Positions 45,781-57,133 of a stretch of 64,000 nt of DNA are shown here, in pieces. Each line of letters begins with the position of its first letter. The first letter of the stretch is position 1. Origin of the DNA: Basidiobolus meristosporus CBS 931.73 (Eukaryota > Basidiobolomycota > Basidiobolomycetes > Basidiobolales > Basidiobolaceae); contig MCFE01000401.1 of assembly GCA_002104905.1 (NCBI GenBank), positions 17,304 to 81,303 of the forward strand. Direction: 5' to 3'. The notes beneath the pieces were generated by a model. It searched no databases, had not been told where the DNA came from, and worked only from the letters and a program-made list of their open reading frames with translations. Position numbers and translations under genes: made by a program.

Positions 45781-45811
45781 GGTTATGAGCCCCAAGCTGT
45801 CACTCTCTGCA

Positions 45812-48800
45812 ATGTCTACTACTGCTATTACTGGAATTTTTCCCTCCGCTGAAAAGTTGAATGGCTCTAAGTACCAAGTGTGGAAGGTGAAGATGAAGAT
45901 GCTGCTACAAGAAAGAGGCCTTTGGGATATTGTCACGGGAGAAGAATGCCCTCCTAAAAACGTGGGAGAGGAAGCCTTAAAGTACTGGAAGAAAGAATAA
46001 AGTGCCCTTAACTGCATTTGCCTTAATGTCAAGGACAAATTGCTAATTCAATGCTCAAGAGCAAAAACGGCAAAGAATGCCTGGAAAGCATTAGAAGACA
46101 CCTACCAGTCATGTTCAGCTGCCAAGAAAATGTATCTGAGACAAAAATTCTTTACTACAAAGATGCTGCCAGGAGAATAAATGAAAAATCTAATTAACAG
46201 AATTACCCTGCTGGTAGATGAGATGGAATCTGTGCGCATACAAACTACTGATGAGGATGTGATAGTTACCATCCTGAATAGTCTGACTGACAGGTTTCAG
46301 GGCCTTGTATCAGCCTTAGAGTCCAGAAGTGAAGATTTGAGCTTAAATTACGTATATGGAATGCTCCTGGATGAAGAATTAAGAAAATCAAGCACCAATA
46401 AGAAGGAAGAAGAAAATGCTTTAATAAGCAATGATAGCCAACAAAGGAGGTACCCAAGACCCTACAAAGGCAACAGCAACCTATTTTGCAACTACTGCAA
46501 AAGGAAAGGACACACATCTGACCAGTATCTCAAAAAGAATGATAATCAGCAAAAGAAGCCTGAATATGGAAATGCTACAACAACTGAAGATAGAGTATTA
46601 ATATCTGCACAAAATATGACCACAAACAAGGATTCTCAGACACCGTATATTGACTCTGGAGCATCTCAATACTTAGCACACCAAAAAGAACTTTTTACCT
46701 AATATCAAGAAATTCCAACTAAGAAGGTTTTCATGGGTGATGATAGAACACTTGATGCAGTGGGAGAAGGAACTATCCTGGTAAACCTAAGAAGCAGTGA
46801 TGAAAGCCATACACTGACTTTCAAAGAAGTACTCTATGCACCAGAAATAGCCAAGAACCTACTATCTGTAAGCAAGGCCACTGCAGAAGGACTCAGTTTC
46901 AGCTTTGACAATGCTGGATGCAAGATCACTGATCAAAATGGTGCCCATATTGCTTTGGGTATCACAGATCAGAATCTATATAAGTTGACTTATATTCCAT
47001 CATATTTAGAGGTCAGTTTAAGTAACTTATATGAAGAAACACCAATGCTTTGGCACAGGAGATTTGGACACATCAATCTTGATTATTTGTGTAAAATGAT
47101 CAAAGATCAGCTAATTTCTGGAGTAAAAACTGATCCCCCAGGTAATTTGGAGCACTGTGAAGCCTGCATATATGGGAAACTAGCCAGACAGCTGTTCAAG
47201 AGCTCTGGGTTAATCAAAACTAAGAAAAAATCAGATCTAATTCACCCAGATCTGTGTGGACCTACGCAAAATTTATCCTTAGGCAGGATGAAGTATTTAA
47301 TCACTATTATTGATGATTATACAAGATACACATGGGTCTACTTCATGGAGAGAAAGGAAGAAGCTCTGTCTAAGTTCAGGGAGTTTAAAGCCATGGTGGA
47401 GAGAGAAACTGGTGATAAAATTGAGAAAATATGCTCTGACAATAGTGAAGAATATACCTCAAAACTCTTCATCCACTTCTGCAAAATTCATGTGATAAAG
47501 CAAGAGACTACTCTACCATACTCCCCATAGCAAAATGAAGTAGCAGAATGTGTAAGCAGATCAATAATTGATAAGGCAAGATCTATTATCCATGATCAAA
47601 AATTATGCTATGATTTTTGGGTGGAATCAGTTTCCATAGCTATACACCTTAAAAATAGGAGCTATAACCAAATACTGTGTGATTATACTCCATTTGAATC
47701 TTGGTATAGATACAGACCAAGTGCAGAACATCTAAGAATATTGTACAGCATATTCCATGAACCTGCCCAGATATCAATCAAGATTTGTGCCAAAAGTGAA
47801 AAATGCATATTTTTGGGCTACTGCAATTAGAGTGAAGCATACAAACTTTACAATACCAAAGCAAAAAAGCTGCTCAAGTCCAGGGATGTATTGTTTGATG
47901 AAAACTCAAAGTCTTCTCCAAAAATTACATCAGGCATTGATGAAATTTGAACTCTAGTCCACCAATACTCAGGATTGAATCTGAGCAAAACAATGAAAGC
48001 TTTGTCACTCCAGAGGACCCTGCAACCATAGTTCAGCCTGAATCAGTGCCCAGGAACATCCCAGAAGTGTTCATTCCAGTATTAAATGCCAGAAGAACCA
48101 ACCAGACAAGTAATAGCCCGGATTACTATATTAATGAGGGTACAAACTTAGCCTATGCCTATTCAGTCCATATTGATGAGCCCTAGACTCTAAAAGAGGC
48201 CCTAAATAGCCTCAGACAAAGTATTGGAGATCTGCAATGACTGAGGAATATCAGGCTCTGATGGAAAGCAAACTTGGGACTAAGTCAAGTTACCAATCAA
48301 CCAACAATCAGTTGGATGCAGATGGGTCTTTAAGACAAAATGCAAGGCTGATGGTACAACTGAAAGATACAAAATAAAACTTATGGCCAAAGGATACTAA
48401 TAAAAAAAAGGACTTGACTATACTGAGACCTTTGCACTGGTAGCCAAGTTTAATTACATCAGATTGATATTGGCTATTGCACCCAAATATAAGCTTTTTA
48501 TACATCAAATGAATGCAAAAACTGCATTTTTTAGTGGAGAACTTGATCAGGACATGAATATGTGTCAGCCTGATGGGTTTGTTGACCAAGATGACCCCCA
48601 TTTGGTCGGCAAGCTAAAAAAAATATCTATATGGTCTCAATCAATTACCAACAGCCTGGATTTGCAAGATAGTGTTGTGAGAGTCTTGGAGATATTGGAA
48701 GTGATTGGGAGAACAAGTAGATTATGTGGTTTTCACTTAATGATTTATTGAATGTAAAAGTAGTATTTATACTTTTACCTGATCTTGGCATTACAAACAT

Positions 48801-49829
48801 GTAGAATAGGTTAAGGAAGGTCCCAAGAACATGTGTGCAAAGCTTGGGGCTGTTTGGACAACTTTGAGAATTTTCATGTTCTGGGTACCTGGTATTTTGG
48901 TGAAAATATTCCAAGTAAATCCTGACAAGGAATTTGGTCAGTATTCTTTAGGATTTGAAGGTAATGATCTAAGTGACCAAGTTAGGTAAATATTTAGGTG
49001 GAAATACAAATTTTTACAACAGATAGATTTTTATATGGAATCTTTGAGTTTCAAAAGGGGTAATGCTGACTATTGTATATACTATAAGCCAGATAGAGCA
49101 AATCCAGCTCTATTAGCTTTATATGTGGACAATCTTATTATAGCTACCAATAACCAAGAAATTTTAGAAGAGACTAAATCCAGTCTATATAAAAAGTTCA
49201 AGATGTTCAATCTAGGAGAACTCAGTTACTACTTAGGGATAAAGCTCCCCATAAACAGAAGTACCCAGACTGTCACCCAAAGCCAATCCAAGTATATTCA
49301 AGATATACTGAAGTAGTATCAAGTGGAAGACTGTTAACTGGCATCTACCCCAATGGAGACAAACCTTGACTTGGTCAAAACTCAACCAAATCAAGGATTT
49401 TGAATAGGATCTTGTGGGATACTCTGATGCTGATTGGGGACAAAATTTAGAAGACAGAAGATCCACCACAGGATACACCTTTCTTTATTGTCAAGGAGCA
49501 ATTTCATGGAACTCAAGAAAGCAACCAGCCATAGGCCTTTCTACCACAGAGGAAGAGTAAATGACAGCCTGTGATGCTACAACAGAAGCAATGTGGCCAA
49601 GAAAGCTGTTTTCAGATTTAGGCCTACTTTGAAAAAGGCCTATTACTTTATTTCAAGATAATCAAGGATGTATACAATTTGGCAGAAATCCAACTTTTCA
49701 TGCTAAAACTAAGCACATAGATATTAGACATCATTTCATATGTAAACCTATAGAATTGCTTAGTTAGCTTAGTTTACTCTCCTTCAGACAAAATGATTGC
49801 AGACATATTTACCAGACCATTAACTAGAA
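45812..49829 (+). pseudogene. Copia B2 gag-pol, degraded
   Basis: Gag from ATG 45812 (MSTTAITGIF). Stops at 45998-46000 (CAA in B3), 46178-46180 (shared by all B copies), 46700-46702 (CAA in B1) and 47528-47530 (CAG in B1). Zinc knuckle near 46485 (CNYCKRKGHTSDQY, last Cys changed). Protease YIDSGASQY near 46648, then a long clean integrase stretch 46733-47527. Frame breaks follow through 47700-48450, with an internally shortened reverse transcriptase. RNase H region 49400-49820 with SDADWGQNLEDRRS and ADIFTRPL. It keeps SWNSRK where B1 and B3 have a stop. Confidence 0.9.
48673..49021 (-). repeat. Solo LTR of copia B inside B2
   Basis: 349 bp, reverse orientation (TGTTGTGAGAGTC...TTTACAACA), with perfect GATAG duplications (48668-48672 and 49022-49026). 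It splits the reverse-transcriptase codons for CKIDSYLESLSF-like sequence. Confidence 0.95.
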
Positions 49830-49930
49830 AAAGTATAAACACTACTTTTACATTCAACAAATCATTAAGTGAAAGCCATATAATCTACTTGTCCTGCCAA
49901 TAACTTCCAATATCTCCAAGACTCTTACAA
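49829..49930 (+). repeat. Truncated 3' LTR of copia B2
   Basis: Only the end of the LTR is present, from AAAAGTATAAACAC through CTCCAAGACTCTTACAA, joined directly to RNase H sequence. Confidence 0.8.
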
Positions 49931-50150
49931 ATAGAATGTCATACAATTCATGTCAAAAGACCACTTCAACACTGTCAAGTATTAAACTTCATTTGGCAGT
50001 AGATTCAGTACAATGCTGTTGCAATCCTGACATAAGATTATATAGGGTGCCAATAATTCCAAGCTGTCAGCACTATGACAGCCTCATTGCAGGATCCTGA
50101 TGGTTGATCTGAATTGGATCCACCAGCTGGAGCAAATTATTTGTTGTAGG
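49931..50150 (+). repeat. R repeat, partial arm
   Basis: Matches 20430-20600 and 38480-38620 (TGTCAAAAGACCAC; CAATAATTCCAAGCTG; GATCCTGATGGTTGATCTG). Borders R2. Confidence 0.5.
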
Positions 50151-50161
50151 GATTTTCCATA

Positions 50162-51066
50162 CTAGCTGTAGGCTGCCATACTGCTGTTATAGGGCCAACA
50201 GATGCCTGTATCAAGGCTGACAAAATAACATCCAGTTTTTTCCATATATGACAATTGGATGTACTGGCTGGTTGGGTCTGCTCAAACAAGTATAGGCTGC
50301 TATAGAATTGTAAGAATGCTATCAATATCCTGTTAAAGGACTGCATTAACACTGTTAAGTTTATTTACAAACTGAGTGTTGTAAGAATTTGTAATTCCAC
50401 CTAAATATTCACCTAACTTAGTCACTTAGATCATTACCTTCAAATCCTAGAGAATACTGACCAAAATCCTTGTTGGGGTTCACTTAGAATAGTTTCACCA
50501 AAATACTAGGTACCCAGACCATGTAAAATCTCAAAGTTCTCCAAACAGCCCCAAACTTTGCACACATGTTCTTGGGACCTTCCAAACCTATTCTATGTAC
50601 TTTGTATGCCAAGACCATGTAAAAGTATAAATACTACTTTTATATTCAATTGTTTATTGAGTGAAAACCACATAATCTACTTGTTCTCCTAGTTACTTCC
50701 AATATCTCCAAGACTCTTGCAACACTGAGAGGTAGCTCTAAAACAAATAATTTGGTCCCACAAGGAGGCTGTCATAATGCCAGCAGCTTGGAATTGACAC
50801 CTTCTACACAATATTATGATAGGATTTAATGGCACATTGCTGATTTTACTCCCAAATAAAGTTAAGAACTTGACAGCTCTTAAGTGGTCTTTTGACAAAA
50901 GTTGCATGGTATTGTAATGGTCTTCATGCACTCTACATGTATTTGAGCAGATCTAGCCAGCCTATACATCCAATTGCCTAATAGGGCAAGAACTTGATGG
51001 TATTCTAGCAGCCTCATTGTAGACCTCTTCTGGCATTATAATGACAGTACAGTGACCTACAGCTAG
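50162..51066. repeat. R2: foldback element interrupted by a solo LTR
   Basis: Ends CTAGCTGTAGG and CCTACAGCTAG are perfect inverted repeats. The left arm 50162-50376 mirrors the right arm of about 50860-51066. Without the solo LTR and its duplication it is about 550 bp. It is related to R1 and R3. No coding frame. Confidence 0.65.
50377..50724 (+). repeat. Solo LTR of copia B in R2
   Basis: 348 bp, TGTTGTAAGAATTTG...CTCTTGCAACA, with perfect CTGAG duplications (50372-50376 and 50725-50729). Confidence 0.95.
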
Positions 51067-51197
51067 TCGTGTAAAGCATATCAGGTGTTAAATGATTTAT
51101 TACCCAAGAGTAGTAGCTATTTCTATACCTTGGAAATATGTTAGGAAGATAAGCCCATATTGCAAGTGGCTTTAGATGGCCACCCAAATATAAGAGC

Positions 51198-51543
51198 TGT
51201 TGTCAGAGTTTTGGAGATATTGGAAATGATTGGGAGAACAAGTAGACTATGTAGTTTTAACTTAACAAACAATTGAATGTAAAAGTAGTATTTTACTTTT
51301 ACATGCTATTGCATAAAAACATGTAGAATAGGCTTAGAAAGGTCCCTAGAGCTTGTGTGCAAAGTTTGGGGCTGTTTGAACAACTTATCAAATTCTCATG
51401 TGCTGGGTACCTGATGTTTTGGAGAAAATATTCTAAGTAAATCCCAACAAGGATCTTGGTCAGTATTCTCTAGGGTCTGGAGGTATTGATCTAAGTGACT
51501 AAGTTAGGTGAATATTTAGGTGGAATCACAAATTTTTCCAACA
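51198..51543 (-). repeat. Solo LTR of copia B
   Basis: 346 bp, reverse orientation, with perfect AGAGC duplications (51193-51197 and 51544-51548). More diverged than the other solo LTRs. The stretch 51549-51985 that follows shows no recognisable gene or repeat. Confidence 0.95.
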
Positions 51544-51990
51544 AGAGCAAGGTTTGTATTTTCTTGAACAATTATAAGGACCATATTATAGATATTTGAT
51601 AATTGGGCAAGATATTCCTGGAAAATCACAAAAAAGAGATTGGGCAGAAAACAAAAACCATATTGACCGGCTAATTGTATATATTAGGTAGGAAGTCTAC
51701 CATTGGATAGATTCTCCTGTACCATAGCCAAGTGACTTATGGCAGCTCAAATAAGTAATTGTAAGTGATACCTTGATGGAGCACATGTACTAGATGCCAC
51801 CAAGGAGATGTGATTGTGAAAGAATTTGGAAGCAATAGGCAATATAAGATATGGGAATAATCAGAATAACACCCCTTGACCAGCAACTGCAATATCCCAC
51901 ACAAGAGGTGAGTGATTCTATACAAAGTGTCATCCTACGGAAGCCATGGGGGAGTGTCATTTCTCTATGATATTGTTGAAGTGAGGAAGG

Positions 51991-52339
51991 TGTTGTAAGA
52001 GTCCTGGAGATATTGGGAGTGATTTGGAGAACAAGTAGATTATGTGGTTTTCACTTAATGATTTACTGAATGTAAAAGTAGTATTTATACTTTTACCTGG
52101 TCTTGGCATTACAAACACGTAGAATAGGTTAAGGAAGGTCTCAAAAACATGTGTGCAAAGTTTGGGGCTGTTTGGACAACTTTGAGAATTTGCATGTTCT
52201 GGGTACCTGGTATTTTGGTGAAAATATTCTAAGTAAATCCTGACAAGGAACTTGGTCAGTATTCTATAGGATTTGAAGGTAATGATCTAAGTGACTAAGT
52301 TAGGTGAATATTTAGGTGGAAATACAAATTTTTACAACA
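51991..52339 (-). repeat. 3' LTR of copia B3
   Basis: 349 bp, plus-strand ends TGTTGTAAGAGTCCTGG and TTTACAACA. The purine tract GAGTGGGAG (minus) abuts it. Confidence 0.93.
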
Positions 52340-52350
52340 CTCCCACTCAG

Positions 52351-55300
52351 CTAAATGTTCATACTGACTAGTCCTAATTTTGACCTAAGATATTCAAGCT
52401 TGTCTCTAGCTAATGGTTTGGTGAATATGTCTGCAATCATTTCATCTGTAGGACAGTAAACTAAGCTAACTAAGCTATTCTCTATAGCTTCACGTATGAA
52501 ATGATGTCTAATATCTATATGCTTGGTTCTAGCATGAAAAGTTGGATTTCTACCTAATTGTATATATCCTTGATTATCTTGAAATAAAGTAATAGGCATT
52601 TTTTGACATAGGCCTAAATCTGTAAACAGCTTTCTTAACCACATTGCTTCTTTTGTAGCTTCACAGGCTGCCATATACTCTGCCTCTGTGGTGGAAAGTG
52701 CTACAGTTGGTTGCTTTCTTTAATTCCATGATATTGCTCCTTTGCAGTAAAGAAAGGTGTATCCTGTGGTGGATCTTCTGTCTTCTAAATTTTGTCCCCA
52801 ATCAGCATCAGAGTATCCCACAAGATCCTGTTCTGAATCCTTATAAGTATATCTTAAGCAGATATCAGCAGTTCCTTTTAGGTATCTAAAAATCCGCTTA
52901 ACTGCTGCAATATGAACAGATTCATAGTACTGATTATGTTGGCTGACAACTCCCACTGAATATGAGATATCTAGACGTGTTCCAAGCATGATATACATCA
53001 GACTGCCAACCATAGATTGATAAGGAAAGTCAGGGCTTTCAGATGGCACCAAGCTCTCTTGATTTGGTTGAGTTTTGACCAAGTTAAGGTTTGTCTCCAT
53101 TGGGGTAGCTGCCAGTTTACAGTCTTCCATTTTGTACTTCTTTAGTATATCTTGAATATACTTGGATTGACTTAGGGTGATAGTCTGGGTACTTCTGTCT
53201 ATGGAGAACTTAATCCCTAAGTAGTAACTAAGTTCTCCTAGATTGGACATCTTGAACTCCTTTGATAGGCTGGATTTAGTCTCTTCCAATGTTTCTAGGT
53301 TATTGGTGGCTATAATAAGACCATCCGCATATAGAGCTAATAGAACTGGATTTGCTCTATCTGACTTATAGTATATACTATAGTCAGCATTACTTCTTTT
53401 GAAACTCAAAGATTCCAAATAAGAATCTATCTTCCAATTCCAGGCTCTTGGTGATTGTTTGAGACCATATAGTGACTTTTTAAGCTTGCAGACCAAATGG
53501 GGGCTATCTTGGTCAACAAACCCATCAGGCTGGTCCATATACATGTCCTCATCAAGTTCTCCATTCAAAGATGCAGTTTTTACATCCATTTGATGAATAA
53601 AAAACTTATATTTTGCTGCAATTGCCAAAATTAATCTGATGGAATTAAACTTGGCTACCCATGCAATGGTCTCAGTATAGTCAAGTCCTTTTGTTTGAGA
53701 GTATCCTTTGGCTACAAGTCTTGCTTTGTATCTCTTAATTGTACCATCAGCCTTGTATTTTGTCTTGAAGACCCATCTGCATCCAATTGGTTTTGGTTGA
53801 TTGGTAATTTGACTAAGTCCCAAGTTTGATTTTCCATCAGGGCCTGATATTCCTCAGTCATTGCAGATCTCCAAAACTTTGTCTGAGGGCTATTTAAGGC
53901 CTCTTTTACAGTCTGGGGCTCATCAATATGGACTGAATAGGCATAGGCTAAGTTTGTACCCTCATTGATATAGTAATTAGGGCTATTTCTTGTCCAATTG
54001 GATCTCCAGGCATTTGATACTGGAATGATCACTTCTGGGATATTCCTGGGCACTGATTCTGGCTGAACCATGGTTGTAGAGTCCTCTGGAGTGAAAAAAT
54101 TTTCATTGTTGTGCTCTGATTCAATCCTGACAATTGGTGGACTTGAGATCAAATTTTTGTCATCATCTGATGTCATTTTTTGTGAAAATTTTGAATTTTC
54201 ATCAAACAACTCATCCCTGGACTTGATCAGCTTCTTTGCTTTGGTATTGTAGAGTCTGTATGTCTTACTCTCATTGCAGTAGCCCAAAAATATGCATTTT
54301 ACACTTTTTGGCTCAAATTTTGACTGATTTCCGGCCAGTTTTTTGGCATATGCTGTACACCCAAATATTCTTAGATGTTCTGCACTTGGTCTGTATCCAT
54401 ACCATGCTTCAAATGGAGTAGAATCATAAAGTATTCTGTTATAACTCCTACTTTTAAGATATACAGCAGTTGCAACAGATTCCACCTAAAAATCATAGGA
54501 TAATTTTTGATCATGGATCATAGATCTTGCCATATCAATTATTGATCTGTTAGCTTGTTCTGCTACTCCATTTTGCTGTGGGGAATATGGTACAGTAGTC
54601 TCTTGCTTTATCCCATGAACTTTGCAGAAGTGGATGAAGAGTTTTGAGGTATATTCTCCACCATTGTCAGAGCGTATTTTCTTGATTTTTTCACCAGTTT
54701 CTCTCTCCACCATGGCTTTAAACTCCCTGAGCTTAGACAGAGCTTCTTCCTTTCTCTCCATGAAGTAGACCCATGTGTATCTTGTATGATCATCAATAAA
54801 GGTGATTAAATACTTCATTCCAACCAAGGATAAATTTTGCATAGGTCCACACAGATCTGAGTGAATTAGATCTAATTTTTTCTTAGTTTTGATTAACCCA
54901 GTGCTCTTTGACAGTTGTCTGGCTTGTTTCCCATATATGTAGGCTTCACAGTGCTCCAAATCAGCTGGGAGATCAATTTTCACTCCAGAAATTAGCTGAC
55001 CTTTGACCATTTTACGCAAATAATCAAGATTGATGTGTCCAAATCTCCTGTGCCAAAACATTGGTGTTTCTTCATTTAAGTTACTTATATTGGCCTCCAA
55101 ATATGATGGAGTATAAGTCAACTTGTATAGATTCTGATCTCTGATGCCCAAAGCAATATGCGCACCATTTTGATCAGTGATTCTGCATCCAGAATTGTCA
55201 AAACTGAAACTGAGTCCTTCTGCTGTAGCCTTGCTTACAGAGAGTAGGTTCTTTGCTATTTCTGGTACATAGAGTACTTCTTTAAAGGTCAGTATATGTC

Positions 55301-56294
55301 TTCCTTCATTGCTTCTTAGGTTTACTTGGATAGTTCCTTCTCCCACTGCATCAAGTGTTCTATCATCACCCATGAAAACCTTCCTAATTGGAATTTCTTG
55401 ATATTGGGTAAAAAGTTCTTTTTGGTGTGTAAAGTGTTGAGAAGCTCCAGAGTCAGTATACCACATCTGAAAATCCTTGTTTGTGGTCATATTTTATGCA
55501 GATATGAATAGTCTATCTTCAGTTGTTGCAGCATTTCCATATTCAGGCTTCTTTTGCTGATAATCTCTCTTTTTGAGACACTGGTCTGATGTGTGTCCTT
55601 TCCTTTTGCAGTAGTTGCAAAATAGGTTGCTGTTGCCTTTGTAGGGTCTTGGGTACCTCCTTTGTTGGCTATCATTGCTTATTAAAGCATTTTCTTCATC
55701 CTTCTTATTGGCGCTTGATTTTCTTAATTCTTCATCCAGGAGCCTTCCATATACGTAATTTAAGGTCAAATCTTCAGTTCTGGACTCTAGGGCTGATACA
55801 AAGCCCTGAAACTTGTCTTTCAGGCTATTCATGATGGTAACTATCACATCCTCATCAGTAGTTGGTATGCCCACAGATTCCATCTCATCTACCAGCAGGG
55901 TAATTCTGTTAATTAGATTTTTCATTTATTCTCCTGGCAGCATCTTTGTAGTAAAGAATTTTTGTCTCAGATACATTTTCTTGGCAGCTGAACATGACCG
56001 GTAGGTGTCTTCTAATGCTTTCCAGGCATTCTTTGCTGTTTTTGCTCTTGAGCATTGAATTAGCAATTTGTCCTTGACATTAAGGCAAATGCAGTTAAAG
56101 GCACTTTGTTCTTTCTTCTGGTACTTTAAGGCTTCCTCTCCCACGTTTTTAGGAGGGCATTCTTCTCCCATGACAATATCCCAAAGGCCTCTTTCTTGTA
56201 TAAGCATCTTCATCTTCACCTTCCACACTTGGTAGTTAGTTCCATCCAACTTTTCAGTGGAGGGAAAAATTCCAGTAATAGCAGTAGTAGACAT
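52351..56294 (-). pseudogene. Copia B3 gag-pol, lightly damaged
   Basis: Gag from ATG 56294, clean to TAA 55926-55928. Second Gag frame with an intact CNYCKRKGHTSDQC zinc knuckle; TAA 55494-55496. Protease TDSGASQHF, GAG-pre-integrase, and an integrase with a full triad (HSDLCGPM, SDNGGEY, QQNGVAE) in a 334-residue open frame (55490-54486) ended by a TAG where B1 has TGG. The 257-residue frame (54485-53712) is shifted by one lost A near 53793. Reverse transcriptase (53823-52720) has the catalytic YVDD changed to YADG near 53330. TAA 52720-52722, then RNase H to 52351. It is the only B copy with intact zinc knuckle and integrase motifs, but its reverse transcriptase is dead. Confidence 0.93.
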
Positions 56295-56325
56295 TGCAGA
56301 GAGTGACAGCTTGGGGCTCATAACC

Positions 56326-56674
56326 TGTTGTAAGAGTCTTGGAGATATTGGAAGTGATTTGGAGAACAAGTAGATTATGTGGTTTTCACTTAATGATTTA
56401 TTGAATGTAAAAGTAGTATTTATACTTTTACCTGGTCTTGGCATTACAAACACATAGATTGGGTTAAGGAAGGTCCCAAGAACATGTGTGCAAAGCTTGG
56501 GGCTGTTTGGACAACTTTGAGAATTTCCATGTTCTGGGTACCTGGTATTTTGGTGAAAATATTCCAAGTAAATCCTGACAAGGAATTTGGTCAGTATTCT
56601 CTAGGATTTGAAGGTAATGATCTAAGTGACTAAGTTAGGTGAATATTTAGGTGGAAATACGAATTTTTACAACA
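56326..56674 (-). repeat. 5' LTR of copia B3
   Basis: 349 bp, plus-strand ends TGTTGTAAGAGTCTTGG and TTTACAACA; a few differences from the 52339 LTR. Confidence 0.93.
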
Positions 56675-56679
56675 GAAGG

Positions 56680-57133
56680 GACCAGAGACAATTTTGCTTA
56701 GCCTTTGCCAAAAGCAAACCTTACAGAAATTGGATGAACATCCCAACTAACTTACATGAATGATTAGTGGAATGGGAGTGTTGCATGAAACAACAATGAC
56801 CCCTATTTACTCTGATATATATATAAAGAAGTATGACCTTGATGCTTCTCCAAGCCAATGAAAATCCACCAGGTACTTCCCCCCCCCTGCCCCATTAGAA
56901 TCTAGTGGTGGCGATTTATGCTAAACCTTGGGACAAACCTTGTAGGGTTAAGCAGTCAATCTGGTGAAGCTTGGACGAATCATCAGTTTGGGGAGTGTAT
57001 AGAAGATCATGAGGTTGGGGCCAAATTATGTGATATGGGATGGGCCTTAGAGAGGTGGACTTAGGGGCAGTGATTGATAATGCCTGTATCAGCAGGGACA
57101 CAGAAATGCCCCTGATCCCGACCAAACAATGAA
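56680..57133. other. Transition zone between transposon nest and genes
   Basis: No transposon or gene recognised. A C-rich tract (56879-56894) marks where base composition begins to rise in GC. It would be the pre-insertion flank of copia B3. Confidence 0.4.

Larger units (their letters stand above)
45432..49930 (+). mobile_element. Copia B2, 3'-truncated and interrupted
   Basis: Complete 5' LTR, primer site (45781-45793) and gag-pol remnant. The end of pol jumps straight to the last ~100 bp of the 3' LTR, losing about 250 bp. A solo LTR of its own family sits in the reverse transcriptase (48673-49021). No target duplication is recoverable. Confidence 0.88.
51991..56674 (-). mobile_element. 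Copia B3, full-length Ty1/copia element
   Basis: 4684 bp, LTRs of 349 and 349 bp, perfect 5-bp duplication GAAGG (51986-51990 and 56675-56679). Primer site GGTTATGAGCCCC on the minus strand (56313-56325). It is the rightmost transposon; gene-like sequence begins soon after. Confidence 0.96.
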
